63,187 nt of DNA from Welwitschia mirabilis. Its lineage: Eukaryota > Gnetophyta > Gnetopsida > Welwitschiales. The first letter of the stretch is position 1. Every line of letters starts with the position of its first letter. The notes below the pieces were generated by a model that saw only the letters and a list, made by a program, of their open reading frames with translations, did no database searches and was not told where the DNA came from. A program made the translations under genes and the position numbers. Location: NCBI GenBank assembly GCA_051453625.1, contig JBOZIK010000001.1:50857016-50920202 (forward strand). The letters run 5' to 3'. Positions 21,841-35,291 of the stretch are shown here, in pieces.

Positions 21841-22333
21841 NNNNNNNNNNNNNNNNNNNNNNNNNNNNNNNNNNNNNNNNNNNNNNNNNNNNNNNNNNNN
21901 NNNNNNNNNNNNNNNNNNNNNNNNNNNNNNNNNNNNNNNNNNNNNNNNNNNNNNNNNNNNNNNNNNNNNNNNNNNNNNNNNNNNNNNNNNNNNNNNNNNN
22001 NNNNNNNNNNNNNNNNNNNNNNNNNNNNNNNNNNNNNNNNNNNNNNNNNNNNNNNNNNNNNNNNNNNNNNNNNNNNNNNNNNNNNNNNNNNNNNNNNNNN
22101 NNNNNNNNNNNNNNNNNNNNNNNNNNNNNNNNNNNNNNNNNNNNNNNNNNNNNNNNNNNNNNNNNNNNNNNNNNNNNNNNNNNNNNNNNNNNNNNNNNNN
22201 NNNNNNNNNNNNNNNNNNNNNNNNNNNNNNNNNNNNNNNNNNNNNNNNNNNNNNNNNNNNNNNNNNNNNNNNNNNNNNNNNNNNNNNNNNNNNNNNNNNN
22301 NNNNNNNNNNNNNNNNNNNTATATAATGTTTAA
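21827..22333. repeat. 479-N gap flanked by a 14-bp direct repeat
   Basis: TATATAATGTTTAA occurs at 21,827-21,840, ending at the gap, and at 22,320-22,333, starting right after it. This is either a target site duplication around a short unassembled insertion (14 bp fits LINE/SINE-type integration) or an unmerged contig overlap. Confidence 0.6.
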
Positions 22334-25300
22334 CAGTTTCTTCATTAGAACCATTACCCTTGGAAATGAATATTACTTAAAACAAAAATCCCTTTCTAGA
22401 AGTACCTTAAGACTAACTTAGGAGAATGACATGCTAGTAGATCATGAGATACGAAAAGTCATCATGAACTTAATACTTAAGCATTAATGAAGGAAGTGCA
22501 ATATAATTTCCATTTATAGGTTAATAATTTAATTTTTATGCCTTCTAAATACTTTCAAAAATAATGAGCCTCCCATAAATTTATTACATGCAAAAACACT
22601 ATTAAGTTTATAAGATGAATACCTTTTTAACAAAACTAATATTTAGGAAACTAAATAGCTTATATCTTTAAAATTAAAAAAGCAACTACTTATAAAATCC
22701 ATCTTATACATAAACTCTAATCCTAATAAAACAATTTATAAAATCAAGTTCATCCATAATTTTTAAAATAAAATAAGTATTTAAACCCACTCTTAAAAAA
22801 TCATTTTTGGTATTAGATGCTAATCACACCTGACTTCTTAAAATAGTCTCCAACTTTTATAAGCTTACAAAGATTAAGTTTAATAAGAATAATAATAAAT
22901 AGAAGTAAGAAGTTAGATTAGGTTTTCTTAACATGAAGTTTCTTATGACAGAAAGCTTATTAGATTTTCATTTATTTACTTTCATTTAAATTTTATCTAA
23001 AACCAATTTTCAAAGATCACTAGAAGATATAGAAATAAAAACAAAAACCTATAAAACTTTAAAGTATTTATAAGATGAATAAAATGACAGAAGATCATGG
23101 AACACAAGATAGAAGATCAGTGCTTTATCAATTTTAATAATAAATAAAAACTCATATAAAAAATACATATTAATAAGCTATTTAGAATTATTATGAATTT
23201 GAACATTCTAAATTAAACATAATCATTAAACTATGTAAATTATATAACACATAAAATTAGTTTCTAAAATAATCAACTAAGGACATAATGGTTATCCTTG
23301 TCAAATTGGTTTCTTAATATTAAAAGTATCTGATGTATCATTTTTTATAGCAATACATGCACTGACGTCTCTAAATAAATAGTAAGATGTAATAATTTAT
23401 AGCCAAATCATAGATTTTCCATATATTGTAAAAGAAAATCACACTAAATTATATGATATACTTTTGCATAATTAAGCTTCATAAAGATTCCATCTTGACT
23501 AAAATCATTTACTAATTGCATGTTCTTCCATGCAATAATAATTAATTAACTATAGACTTGCCTTTAATAAAGTCAAACTATTCATCATAAGAATATCAAA
23601 TAAAACTACTTTTAATATAAAAGTTAAAACATTGATTAGAATTTTTTATAAGATATTAAGCAAGATTATTCAATAACCATTAGTAATAAGATAAATATTT
23701 TCATATTTGAAAAGAGTCAAATAACTTCTTTTTTTATATGAAATCCTAAAAGTCCTTTGTATATAGATTTATAAATCACATGGAAATAGTATCATCTTAT
23801 TATAACCTAGTGATTTTGATAAACTTTAGTTAGAAGACCATCAAAACTTAGAGTGTTTTTATTAGCTAATCTAAAATAATCTTCTTTCAATTTTGTAAGA
23901 GTAATTTTGTATTATAAATGAGAATTATAAGCTAGAGTTATTTTATTGAAATTCAAAGTTACATTTTGACAAATTAAGTTGTGATAAAAAACATCTACGT
24001 TAACAATAGATATAAAATAATGTAATGAAAAATTCAAAACAACATCTGGCTAAAATATTAAATAATTATCAGTAACAAGTTAAAAAAAGGTCCTAATTTT
24101 TATTAATATTTGATTTAAAAATTAAAAAATCTTTACAATTATCATCTTAAATGCACAACTAGGTTAATCTAATTTTAATCAAATCACTAAAAGAAATGTA
24201 AGCATCCTAGGATTTTAAATTCTTTCTAGCATTATATAATAATAATTAATATTAAACATTTTGGAGGTCTTATTAGATTTAAAAAGACAAAGAGTAAGTC
24301 ATAGGAATATTAATATTCATGATTATTATCTTTAATTAATTTTTTTAAGGAATGATAAGAATAATTCCTAATGCTACATGTATAATAATACCACTAAGAT
24401 ACCTAACAAGAAGAGTGAGTAGAATAAGGTTTACCATGTCATAAAATTGCAAGCTACTAATTTCATTCTTTTGAGATAAAATTTTGATAATATAATTGAA
24501 ACATAATTAGTTTATAGAGATATTACCTATATATAAGTTAATATCTAATAAAATTAAAGAATGATTAGATATAATTACATATATCACTACTTTAAAAGTA
24601 AATTGAAAAGCAAAAAAGAGATTAAAAATAATAAAAATGATTTTACCTACTTAGGATGTGAGTGGAACTACATTTGTAGGTAATTTACATAAAGAAAATC
24701 TTAAGAAAGATTGAAATAAAAGTATAGACCTTATTAATTGGAAAAAAATTTCTCAAAAGTTATAAAGCTAAAACCTTTATAGGGACTAAAATGCCCACCT
24801 AATGTTTGAAAATTTTAACAGATCAAAATCTTTTAATAAAGTTCATGAAATATTAGATAATCTAAAAACTAAGTCTTCTACTAAAATCATTAGATATCAA
24901 AGTCATTTAAATCATAAATGAATCAAATTCAAAAGCTATCAAAATTGGAAGTAAAGGTATCCTAAACTACACTTTATTAATGATTATAATTATATAATTA
25001 AAGAGATTGCTTTCACCTTAAATGAACAATGGTAGTAGCATAACTATATCATCTTAAATAAGAACTAGAAACATCAAATTTATTATGAATAAAATATTTA
25101 CTACAAAAATCTATATTAAAGAATAAATTTTAATTACTTTTGAAAAACTACAATTATTAGAAGAAATTAAGTAAAGATATAAACTAGTTTTTTTCTTGTG
25201 AAGACTATCTATCAGGTCAAATACATTCCACTAAAAAAAATTATCATGAGAAGGATGAATAGGATACATTTAAATCATTCCTTAACAAATTACTAGTTAT

Positions 25301-27300
25301 TCATTCATAACTCAAGACAATATAAAATAATATCATTATAAATAAGAATATGAACTAGTGATGATGTTTCTATAGGATGAAGAAAAATGACATCTTGTTT
25401 TTACTTTTTTGCTAAATTAGTGATTAGTTTATTTTTAAGTATTTGAAATAACCTTGAATATAATCATTAAATTATAATACTTCTATCCTAGAGACTTCTA
25501 CTAAATCTAAGCTAATATTTAATTGTTTAAATTAGTGATATGTAATAAAGAAGGATCAAATTAAAATCCTAAGTTAGAGAGTTTAAATAAATTATTTTTT
25601 CTTTAAACTGAATAAGTATTAGAAATATGACCCTCATACTCACAATAATTACAACAATTTGGAATATTAAAATACAGCACAAAATAATATAAGGCCATGA
25701 TACTATTACTTAATGTGTGAATTGCATATCAGTTTTTTAAATTTACCTTAATAATAAATTATTTAAAAACACATTCAATGAAAACTCTCTCTTCAAAATG
25801 AATAATAATATCATTAAAATAAATACTTTTCTATCTCAAAGGTTGAAAATTTAGAGGTATATTAGAGAATTCAACTATGTAGTAAATAATATGAGGTGTA
25901 GAACTATGAAAATCACACTTTTAATTCTCTACAATGAGAAAAGTATTATTGTGCAAAAAAGGAGTAAAAATAAATTTTTTACTCTGTCATTAAGTTATTT
26001 CCAATCCAAGAAAGAATAAAAATATTTCACATAAAATTTCAAACATGTTTTATAGGAATATTTGATTTCACTCATACAAATTTAATTTACATTACAAAAG
26101 AAGGAGAATTAGAGATATGGTCTAAAACTTAAAGGAATACATATGTAAAGGATAAATCTTACATACATCTATTAAATAAATCATTAAGTAAAATAAAGTC
26201 ATGATAAATATTTATAGATCCCTTTCTCATTGAGATAAATTAGATGTCTCTAGTATTTAAATTAACATAGAAAACTTGATTTTCTATAAAAATTAGTAGT
26301 AGAGTTAATTTTGAAATGATTTCTTATGTTATGTTGTAATAGTAATTCTTCCTAAATTTGAGCATTCAAGTTGGGCAGGTTTGTTAAATCTAAATTACTC
26401 ATGACAAGGTATATTTAAAATATACATCAACTTTGAGGAGAGTAAAGATGAAAAATAACCTTAACCCTTTGCTTAATTATTTAAAATTCTTTATAGTATT
26501 TACTTTGAAATAAATTAGTATAAATAAAAATAGATATAAATATTGTAAAATATTTTAGTACACTTTCTTCATGATAACTAAAAATAAACTACACTTTAAT
26601 ATTTGTTTTTGTTGAATATTTAAACTATATTATATGATGTAACAAAACTAAAAATAATTCTTTTAATTATATCCATAACATCTAAGTGATCTATTATATA
26701 TAAAATCATAAGCCTAAAAGATGTTATCTATGAATAAAACTTAAAATAGCTTACATAACTTAAGAATTATAATGTTTCATTTATTTTACATCTATTGAAG
26801 AAGATTTAAGAAAGACATGACATTCCTCTTTAACAATATTATACTCATAGAGTTCACATCTCTTCTTTTCTTAAGGAACTTAACGTTACTAACTATTTTA
26901 ATTAAGAAATGATAAGATTCTATTCTTTTTTTACTAATTTTAACCTATGTAAAAAATAGAATATTGTCACTTTAATAATTTTCATTTGCATATATTCTTG
27001 CATAATATTATTTTAAATAAAATTACTATTTTATATTTTTCTTTTGTAGAAACCTTTGAATTTTTTTTAATCTCATAATTATTCATAATTTTTATCATCA
27101 NNNNNNNNNNTTTAATTTACTTGATTAAACTAACTGCTTTATTAATTTATGTGGAATAACTAAAACATTTACTAAAAGTAGCATTTAATAGATTATAAAC
27201 ATAAGTTTTTGTTCATTATAGTACATGAACTAGATTTTAAATGAGTTAAAACTAAGTATTATTCTTTCACAAGGATAATTGAAATTAGCTAAGTAGAAAG
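22334..27300. other. Very AT-rich unassigned stretch
   Basis: No reading frame with convincing homology on either strand. A 10-N gap lies at 27,101-27,110. Probably old retroelement debris; one possible minus-strand zinc knuckle is listed separately. Confidence 0.4.
25610..25670 (-). pseudogene. Possible CCHC zinc-knuckle remnant
   Basis: Minus-strand reading gives CCNYCEYEGHISNTYS (about 25,628-25,664), with C-x2-C-x4-H-x4 spacing of a retroelement zinc knuckle, the last Cys replaced by Tyr. The surrounding frame is short and full of stops, so the parent element (gag or LINE ORF1) cannot be named. Confidence 0.25.
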
Positions 27301-28700
27301 TATATTATCTTGGTAAATTTTCAAGTTATAATAAAAAGAAAGGGAAAAAGGGAGAGTCTAGAATATTGGTTTTGAAACTTCATTGAAAAAGTAGGAAAAT
27401 AAGCAAGCTTTAAGTGAACTTGTTTACTAGCTATCTTTTCTTTCGATGATATCCTATGCTTGTTTTGAAACACACTTCAAACTATTAAGTAATAATGACT
27501 TGAATTATGATGACATAATCTCATTCACCATATGAGAGTTGGTGAATTCCAAAGTCACTAAACTTTTAAATCCCTAAAATAATTATGGAAAGTAAGAACT
27601 TAATGTATTTAAGATATATCTAATTAAAAGGTATTTATATCAATTAACTAAGAAACTTACTCAAACGATAATAGAAGTTGATAATAAAGTTATCACTTAA
27701 GCATTTCAATTATAAAATAATTTATAACTTAAAATCAAAAGAAAAATAACTATTATGTATTAAAGGGAACACATTATATAAAAATAAGAGAGATGCTAAT
27801 AGAACTGCTTAAGCTATCTTGAAAGGAAGCACATTCCCTAAAAGGAAGCAATGAGAAGGCCATTATGATTTAATGCTTTAAAGATTCTTTTCTTTTTTAA
27901 AAATGAAGGATGTTACAATGGATGAGTTAAGTCCTTTTATAGGCAAAGATGAAATGTGAGGGATGGTTACAAGCATTTGGCTTATAGTGTTAGATGAGTG
28001 ATTATAAGATATGGCATGTAGTATTAGGTAAGATGTTTGTCATTTCTTATTATGTAGAAATCATCATGAGAAGACCAACACTTAGCTCTTAGATGCTACT
28101 ACATTTGCCAACTATTGTTATTACCATGTATCTTTAATATCATCTTACTTAATACTTCGACATGTCATTATTACATGTTGTTGTCATCACGGCCATTTGT
28201 CATCAAAGATGCAAGTTATGTCTAATGTGAAATATGTTTAAATCCATAACTACGTTTGAGTTACTTTTGCATGATAAGTCAAGAACATGACATTTGAGAT
28301 GATCTTCTCACAAAGGCCAGTAGCACTAGGTAACCTTGGCGATGGCATTGATGTTTTATTCTAGATAATCATCATTTTAAAGCATGTCTTTCAAGTGTAA
28401 TAAATATCCTAAAAATATCATGATAATGTAATAAATATATAATTAATATATAAAATTGATAGAAGACATGTTTTAATGATAAATTAGTTATATTAATCTT
28501 TCACTAAGATAAATCAGTCACTTAACTTGATTAGAATGTCAAATTCACATGTTAACATCCATTGTAGCTAAACTTTTGCTACATTCTTAGAAAAACATTG
28601 ATAACAAATAATCATGAAAAAATTATCTAACTCAAAGTTATAAAGTTTAAAAATGATATAAGTTTAAAGAATTTATGACTAATGTTCTATAAATAAGGCA
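27300..28700 (-). other. LTR-like patch with TATA element on the minus strand (tentative)
   Basis: Slightly less AT-rich than its surroundings. Reverse complement contains CTATAAAAGGAC (about 27,932-27,944), a good plant TATA context. No paired copy, primer site or target duplication was found, so a solo LTR is only a guess. Confidence 0.2.
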
Positions 28701-31700
28701 TCAAAATAAAAAATTTGATGAAAAATGATGTGAAATCTAGATGTTATATCCCTTAATCAAAATTGAGCTTTCTCCTCAAAGTTTTATGATAGGAAGTGCT
28801 TAAAGCATTTTTAGAACATAGCATTAGAAAAATTTTGATAAGTTCTTTTATTAAAAGCAATGCAAAACAATGTAACTAAGCTATGAAAAGGAAAAAACTA
28901 ACTAATGTGAAATGACCATTTTATTAAATGCTAAGTGAAACTTAGAGTATTTCAAATTCCATTATAGGTTACTATTATGTTAAACTTATACAAGTTTAAA
29001 ACTACATATAATAACATCTAAAAGATATGTTTAACTAACTTAGAATATCTATAAATGTATCCTCATTTATAAAGCTTCAAATCCCTCTTTTTTAAATTAA
29101 TCATGATTAATGATTTTCAATGAATTATTAACCATTTTAGGATATTGTACTCATCAATTTCTCATTTCTTCCATGTGTTATTTAGTAGGTTATTAGTATC
29201 ATATAATTTAAGTAAAATATTAATGACTTTCTTACCTTTTAAAATCCTTTTTTCTTACCTTTATCCAATGCTGAATTCTTTTTCCTTTAGATACTCTTTC
29301 AACTTTTCTATAGCTTAGTCTACTATGATCGATTCATGGTGGAGGAAGATCCTCATACTCTAATAATGTTTTAATTTAAATCAAACTTTATTCTAAGGAT
29401 AATTCTTTATCAACTTTAGCTCATTAATCACTTGAAATTAATCTCTTAAAACCTAAGAACTTGAAAAAGTAATATTGTCTTTTCTAACCACCTATGAAGT
29501 TATATTTTCCAACTTTAATCATCTTACGTAGAAGCCATGTTAGAACAGGGAATCCCCCTACTTGGATTTTCACTCTTTATATTTTTTTGTAAAATTTTTT
29601 CAAATATTTTAATCTAAGGGAAATATTTCCCTATCTCTAGTTTATTCATGATGTTTACTTTATAAGAAAAACACTAATCCTTATGTCTTATATATATTCC
29701 ATTTTTTTGATTTCATAGGTTGATAATATTTTTCCAAGACATATCATGAGCACTTGATTATTCTTTTCTACCTTTTCAAATGGAGTTTTTAATTAGTCTA
29801 TTTATGTTATCATAGAACACCCATTGATGTATTATATGTCACTATGACCAAGATTATTCTACTATCCAAAATAATCTTGGCTTTAATGGATAGAAAACGA
29901 GTAGTCTAATAATTGCATTTGTTTTCTAGTTTTTAAATTATCTATTTTCATGAATCTATATACTTCTGTTTGAACATTAGTATTTCCAAACTAGAAATAT
30001 TTATCATTTCATATTATTATCAGTAAGGCTCTTTTAATCACTTCCTGGTTAATCATCTAAGCATTAAGAAAGTATGCTCTTCTGTTCTTCCACGTAATAC
30101 TCAAGAATAATTCTCTAGAAAAAATTTTCATACTAATGGATACTATTTGCTGCATGTTGGCCTCAAAAAAATTAATAAATCATTTGTGAAATGATTTCAT
30201 AAAATTTATGTCACTAGAATAAAAAATGCACATAGATGATATTATTTTTCCATAATGTAAAGTTTTTATGACTTAAAAATAGTGTTGCAACTAGTATCAT
30301 AAATGGAGGTGTTGTCTAAATTTTTATGTTATTTATAATAATAATGTAGTGCTCTCTATAATCTAATGATAATAGTACAAATAACATATGACAACCTAGT
30401 AGATAGTACCATCAAGTACGTAATTTCATTATATAAAAGTATGGCATAAGTATAACTGTTCAAACATCAATAACGGGAAAAGTGCTACAAAAAAAAACAA
30501 AATACAACATTGTAAAATAGTAATATTGTATTATGTTATGATACTAATCTAAATTAACATTATACAAACAAATAATAACACTAAATATAGTTTTATATCT
30601 GGCACGGTTACCATACTTTATTGATCATAGAGTAATAATGACATTATGTGAAAATGATGCTACTATATCATAATACAGCACTACTATGTAGTGATATCGT
30701 TACATAGTAACAACAACACTACATATCATATTAAAACAACTATATGAAGAGGATTTTATAGTATAAAATAATGGCAGCTAAGTCTTCCTGTTGTAACATT
30801 CCTAGTGTAAGCAGGACATGACTATGTAATTAAATCATTTAATGTAGGTAACATCACTTATAAAACCACTTGGTTTTATAATAAAAAAATATGGCTCATA
30901 TGTGTTAGTATTTTAATAAGGTAAGGCTTCCACTCAATTGCTACTATAAGCATGGAACAAGTTGTAACTTGAAGAGGAAGCATAGAGAAAAGATGACACT
31001 AATATAATATGATGTTTAACTATAAAAATGATGACATTTTAGTAATTGTGTCATATATTAAACTATATATAACAATACCATAGAGTAGTGTAATATATCT
31101 TTCTTTTTTAATGTCTAAAGTATTTTTAATATTGTAGTTATATATTATAACATTATTTTTTATATCATCTATCTAATATTACTACTCAAATTATTATCAT
31201 TTAAATTTTGTTTTCTGAAATATTCTTTAATAGAATTGTTATTTATTAGGAAACTTTTAGATAATATTATATTATAATCTTATTCTTCAAAAAAAATTAA
31301 AGTTATAGAATTAAGTTACTAAATTGTAGTAGGGAACATGAATTATACAAATACTAATAACCACTTCTAAAGTTGAAGTGTGAATAGATATTAAAATTCA
31401 CACCAAAATTACTATATACATATTAAAATTAAGAAGAATCAATAGGTTTAGGAATTTTAATTAACAAGATGATTATGATCATATTATTATTAAAAAAATA
31501 ATAATCAATCTTCATATGAAAAACATTATTATCAAAACATTATTAGATATCCTTCAACAAATTCACAAATAAATACATAATGTAGTTAGAAAATAATGAT
31601 CAACCTAAAAGTTGAAGCATTTGATAAATGAAGTAATCAATTTATACAATTGATTTAAATTTGTATAATATTATGTAAATCAATGTAAAATTCACTATTA

Positions 31701-32680
31701 CATAGAAGTCAATAATTATAAAAAAATTATATGTAATTTTTTGATCTACTTTCTTGAAAAAAATGTTGATTGGCTGCCACTTTCTCTTTCTCTCTTTCTC
31801 AAATATATCTTTTTACACATTGAATTTTGAATATCAAGTTTACATAAAAGTTTAAAATTTTTATTGTGATAACATTTCTACATGTGTATTACGATGTATT
31901 AAAAGGAAAAGATTAGCATACATTTGCTTTTTCATCATCAAAGTATAGACATGTTCTAGTCCCTTTAGCTTTTGCAAGTGAGAAATAATATTGTTCATAG
32001 TAAAATATTGAATGTGTATGATAAAATTAGCTCTGAATATTGAGACATAATTTATATATCAATGTTATTTATATATAAATAAGAACTACACACTACTAAT
32101 TATTGCTTTCATTAAACTTTTTAACTTCTATGAAGATTTGAATTATATTAAAATATTTTATTAATAGATAACCAAATCTTCTTAAGCTCCACTCCTATGG
32201 AATTTTTGCTTAGCTATATTCAATATATCATGCATTAATAGAAGATTCATTAACATGTTCATATTCTAACATGAGTTTAACATAGAGACATCAAAAGAAG
32301 AGAGTAGTTTAGTACATAAAGTAAAACATGGTGGTTTATTTTTTAGTTAGATATGACTTATTACAACTTATACATTAAATGTCATTGGATTTACAAGTTA
32401 GATTCATGAATCATAATAAATACTTTGCATCAACTTTCTTCATATTCTTAAAATGGATAAAGCATGTCATTGCTAGAAAATTAGGTATGAATATATGATG
32501 AAAATTATATGCTACAACATAAATATGTACAGTGCAAATAGTGTACCACTATCTTCACTACAATTATTTATGTTACATAAGCTATTATGTTCCACTATAT
32601 AATCTTCTTTGTCACATCCTGATCATAGCTACCATGTTGAATTAGAAGCTCCTTGATGTGATAAAAAAGGTATGAATGAG
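28701..32680. other. AT-rich unassigned stretch left of element F
   Basis: No domain recognised. 30,300-30,770 is rich in short near-palindromic words (for example CACTACTATGTAGTG and GTTACATAGTAAC) but shows no clear repeat period. Longer open pieces around 29,500-30,150 on the plus strand carry stops and could not be placed. Confidence 0.35.
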
Positions 32681-32685
32681 GTAGA
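32681..32685. repeat. Candidate target site duplication GTAGA (left copy, element F)
   Basis: GTAGA directly left of the proposed LTR start; GTAGA also follows the far LTR end at 62,977-62,981. Confidence 0.5.
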
Positions 32686-33920
32686 TATTCATGTTAAAAA
32701 TTGGCTATGCTTGTATTTATTATTAATAAATGGTAACAAGTAATGTCATCCTAGGGATACAAATCTTGTGTGACCAAACCCAACTTTTAGTAATAAAACT
32801 AGGACTTTTATTTATAGTATATTCCCAGAGTCATTCTTCCACAAGGACGGATGTGGTAAACCATTAATCAAAGTAAGCACAATGAAAATGAGTATGAGTA
32901 ACTAAAATGTATAAAAGATCTAAGAATGAATTATATCATCAATTCTATCATAATGTCTTTAAGAAAAGCATAAGTTCTTTAATTCAATTCATGTAGCTTA
33001 TACTCTAGCTCAAGCATAGTGGCATAATCTCATTCACAATAAACATGAGATGCATGTAGCTCTATCTGAAGCATAGTAGCATAATCACATCAATGATAGT
33101 CATAAGGGTAATGTCTTCAAGCCATTTAGTCTTTGTCTTTTAAAATGCATAAAAAGTAGAATCACCATAAGATCTTAAAGTAATAACATGTATTAGTCAA
33201 TCCTAAGCATAACAAGTATGAAATTAATCACATCTTGATGTTAAAAGTAATGAATAAGAAAATAACTTGCAATAATGTATTATCAAATGAGTCAAATTCT
33301 AATTATGCTAATCCATGAAGCATCATACTAGATTGAAAGCTAGCCCATTCCTAATGGGAGGATTAGAAGGAACACATGACTGAATCCCTAATGATTCCTT
33401 ATAAAATATGATGAATTATTACTTCAAGTAAAGTAAAATAGGGTATTTATAAGCCTAAATTAGGATTTCTAATTAGGGTTTCTAAGCTTGAATGGAGTCA
33501 TTGTTTAGAATTCCCAAAGTGTTTGAGATCATCCTTTAGCCATGGGATTAATTTGAAGGGGGTCTTCTTAGGAAATAATTTTCATCTATCATCTTCTTTT
33601 AGAAATGTCCCAAATCAATTACTTTTATCAAAAAGATTCAAAAATGTATTTATGACCTCATTTTATGCATAGCAACTAGCATCGTTACTATTAGAATTAG
33701 TGTTAGTGCCACTGATTCTTGATATACCTCCATCCTCTACCATAATACTCTAGATGATGCAGCTATCTTGTAAAATAATAGTGTTAAGATAGATTATTAG
33801 TAGAACTAGATTTCCATTGGTCTAAGTATAATAAATGCATAAAAGCATTATAAATATCAATTAAGTATGCTAACAAGGCCTATATTTCTTGAGGTAAATC
33901 TTAATTTTCATGTGTTATCA
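32686..33920 (-). repeat. 3' LTR of element F
   Basis: Plus-strand reading ends CATGTGTTATCA at 33,920. Its first ~240 bp match 50,409-50,644 (shared CATCCTAGGGATACAAATC) and its last ~180 bp match 62,800-62,976 (shared ATGCTAACAAGGCCTAT). Minus-strand TATA box TATAAATA at 33,444-33,451 fits the orientation. The left border is set by homology and GTAGA; an alternative start at 32,659 (TGATAA, inverse of the end TTATCA) is possible. Confidence 0.65.
32990..33112. repeat. Two-copy tandem repeat (63 bp) in the F LTR
   Basis: Units start CATGTAGCTTATACTCTAGC (32,990) and CATGTAGCTCTATCTGAAGC (33,053), each followed by an AAGCATAGTRGCATAATC-type segment. Confidence 0.7.
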
Positions 33921-33930
33921 TACCCCCAAC
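33921..33930 (-). other. Polypurine tract of element F
   Basis: Plus-strand TACCCCCAAC directly right of the LTR end; on the minus strand GTTGGGGGTA runs into the LTR start TGATAACACATG. Typical position and sequence for gypsy elements of this lineage. Confidence 0.7.
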
Positions 33931-34977
33931 CAACCTTTTACTAGTCCCTTAGCAAAAAAGGTGTGTTGAAGATTAGGTAACATAGTAAAAAACTTCAAAG
34001 AAAATCAATCAAATATTAAGCTAGAAATGATTAATAAATTTAAAAAAAAGAAAGGTCAAGAAGAGAGGGATGGAGGACTAAATTTATACTTTGAAAAAAG
34101 AATAGAGCATGAAAGATAGCTACTTAAGTGCAAATGTTACTCCCCCAACCAAAGTTAAACTTTGTCCTCAAAATTAAAAGGGTATGAAAAATGAAGTGGA
34201 ATAGTAATAAAAAAATGTATGATGCATGTTATACTACAATCAAAAATGTGATAAAAAGGAAATACTAAAAGTGGAATATGCAATGCATGATGAATTAAAA
34301 AAATAAAACATGAAAACTAAATGTAAAAGAAAACTACTAATTAAAACAACATTTTGGTTGTAATGAATTAAATCTCTAAATCTAAGATACGTGTTATACA
34401 AATTATCAAATAATGACTAAAACAGATGATAAATGAAGTAGAAATTTTCAAAGTTTAGGAAAAATAAAAAGGATGATAACTTTGTATTAATTAGTTTCCA
34501 TGAATTTTTTCATGCTGACTTAAGTGCTAGAAATACTAGAATTGGAACATAGAATGTCTCAGTTAAATAGGGATTTGTGTATGTAAGATATGATGATAGT
34601 GTTAACTAGGAATGGCGATGATACCAACTCTACTAAAAATTGCATTTTAAATGTTTAGTTATAGAGCCTTAAAATAAAGTTAACATAGTTGCAACTAGAA
34701 TTGTACTTAGAATAAAAACTATATTAACAGAAATAGGGATTTATATTGATTCTACATTAAGTACAAATGTCATTACAATAAGAAAAAATGTGAATACAAT
34801 GCAGTTACAAAAACTAAAAATACTATAGGTGTAAAAGAATGGATAGGAGAGAGAGATTTTTAACTCATGAATATTCCATGAGAGACTAACCTCTCTAAAT
34901 TTTTATCCATTTCTTCTTATTTCTTTAAAATTTATTTTTGTTCCTTGATAATCTTTTTATTTTTTCTTAAAGTTTTT
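33931..34977 (-). other. 3' internal region of F, no recognised coding
   Basis: AT-rich DNA between the F polypurine tract and the start of element H. No integrase or RT motif seen. Confidence 0.4.
34141..34151 (-). other. Second polypurine-tract-like site
   Basis: Plus-strand TCCCCCAACCA at 34,141; the minus strand reads TGGTTGGGGGA followed by GTAACATTTGC. It resembles another gypsy 3' border 220 bp inside F, perhaps a leftover of an older or tandem element. Confidence 0.3.
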
Positions 34978-35286
34978 TTCTAAGGTTTATATGAACACTA
35001 TGGTCCTGCACCTAAGGAAACATAAAAATCCTAGTAAAATCTTAATGTATGCTTGCCTTTAAAATCAAGATCTTTATTTTAATAAAATAATAAAGAATAT
35101 TTTAGAGAAATTTCATTTTAATTTTGGGAAACCTAATTGATGATTCTTTCTCTTAAGTTTTAAACCAACTAGTATCAAATCTTTGAAAAAGATATTATGA
35201 AGCTTGTTTTGGCCATCTATGAGATTTGTAGATTCTCTAGTCTCCTTGGAGTTTTTTAGGCCTTATTTAATGACTTTTTGGATTCT
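34978..35286 (+). repeat. 5' LTR of element H (right limit uncertain)
   Basis: 34,978-35,150 aligns well with 43,828-44,000: TATATGAACACTATGGTC versus TATATGAACACTATAATC, followed by shared 'AAAATCYTARTAAAA' and 'AATTTTGGRAAAYCT'. Similarity weakens after 35,150 and then element D intervenes. Confidence 0.6.
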
Positions 35287-35291
35287 TCTTT
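35287..35291. repeat. Target site duplication TCTTT (left copy, element D)
   Basis: TCTTT immediately before the D LTR; identical TCTTT at 37,061-37,065. Confidence 0.85.

Noticed and set aside
32610-32685. Leader-like similarity left of the F 3' LTR (ATAGCTACCATGTT shared with 50,362-50,375)
   Set aside because: At first suggested that this LTR is a 5' LTR of another minus-strand element (tandem F). The match is only about 14 bp, the rest does not align well, and the GTAGA duplication plus polypurine tract argue for a plain 3' LTR. Not fully excluded.
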